A DNA stretch of 58,368 bases from Scytalidium lignicola (Eukaryota > Ascomycota > Leotiomycetes): positions 1 to 58,368 of the forward strand of contig NCSJ02000274.1 of assembly GCA_002812745.2 (NCBI GenBank). Reading direction: 5' to 3'. Below are positions 58,060 to 58,368 of this stretch, piece by piece. Made by a program: the position numbers and the translations under genes. Positions within the stretch are counted from its first letter, which is position 1. Each line of letters opens with the position of its first letter. The notes beneath the pieces were generated by a model. That model saw only the letters and a list, made by a program, of their open reading frames with translations. It made no database searches and was not told the origin of the DNA.

Positions 58060-58320
58060 ATTCTTTTTATTAAAGTATTAACTTCCTTTTATTTTACTTT
58101 TACTTTAGCATCTTCAATACTTTTAACATTTTCAACTTTCCTTTATTTTAACTTCTCTTACTTAAGTACCTTCAGCTTCCTCTTACTTTAACTTCTTCCT
58201 AATTTAATTTCTTTTTACTTTAACACCTTAAGCATTTTTAATACTTTTAACTTCCTTTTACTTTAACTTCTCTTTACTTCAATATCTTCAGCACTTTTAA
58301 CTTCAGTATCTTTAACTTTT
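58060..58320. repeat. Pyrimidine-rich degenerate tandem tract
   Basis: Loose reiterations of TTTAACTTCCTTTTACTTTAA with CAGC/CACC variants. It runs to near the window end and no coding content is seen. Confidence 0.5.
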
Positions 58321-58368
58321 ACAAGGCTTACAGTACAAGGATCTAAGCTAAGGAAGAGTAAACGGTTC

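Overview
The window is nuclear DNA of a filamentous ascomycete (Pezizomycotina); a leotiomycete-like species is possible but not proven. The evidence is short GT-AG introns of about 50-120 bases with CTAAC-type branch points, Zn2Cys6 and bZIP-ankyrin regulators, a swollenin, NACHT (NLR-like) proteins, and very AT-rich blocks of decayed transposons with the transition bias expected of repeat-induced point mutation (RIP). I assembled the exons by hand. Seven of the eight intact-looking spliced genes were checked by summing exon lengths to a multiple of three with no internal stop; the eighth is a single exon.

Layout. 1-12.6 kb is a gene island: a terminal-inverted-repeat element end abutting a small Gln/Arg/Glu-rich coiled-coil gene, a seven-exon swollenin (plant cell-wall loosening), a Zn2Cys6 regulator and a DHA1-type MFS transporter, with a 457-bp MITE between the last two. 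12.6-18.3 kb is AT-rich and holds a complete but dead Ty1/copia element (two LTRs, gag, integrase, RT, RNase H). 18.3-31.4 kb is a second island: an AflR-like regulator, two amidase-signature genes in the same orientation, and a bZIP-ankyrin protein. The second amidase keeps a full reading frame but has lost two of the three catalytic residues.

31.4-41.3 kb is a graveyard of chimeric pseudogenes: a phosphorylase-NACHT NLR whose C-terminus runs in frame into a second (DUF7708-like)-NACHT NLR, a 5'-truncated ECM33-like surface protein placed head-to-head with it, a transporter remnant, and the C-terminal half of a GH55 beta-1,3-glucanase fused in frame to an SGNH esterase. 41.7-58.4 kb is a second AT-rich compartment, opened by a (TTATTC)n tract. 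It contains a RIP-degraded Mutator-like transposase, a 20-bp minisatellite and a cluster of GC-richer inverted-repeat elements, including a perfect 52-bp palindrome.

The two islands combine wall-degrading, nitrogen/amide-metabolising and regulatory genes of a kind common in plant-associated fungi. The genes next to the AT-rich blocks are broken, as expected of a two-speed genome. I saw no rRNA, CRISPR or convincing tRNA. Functional statements come from motif recognition and have not been checked by database search.
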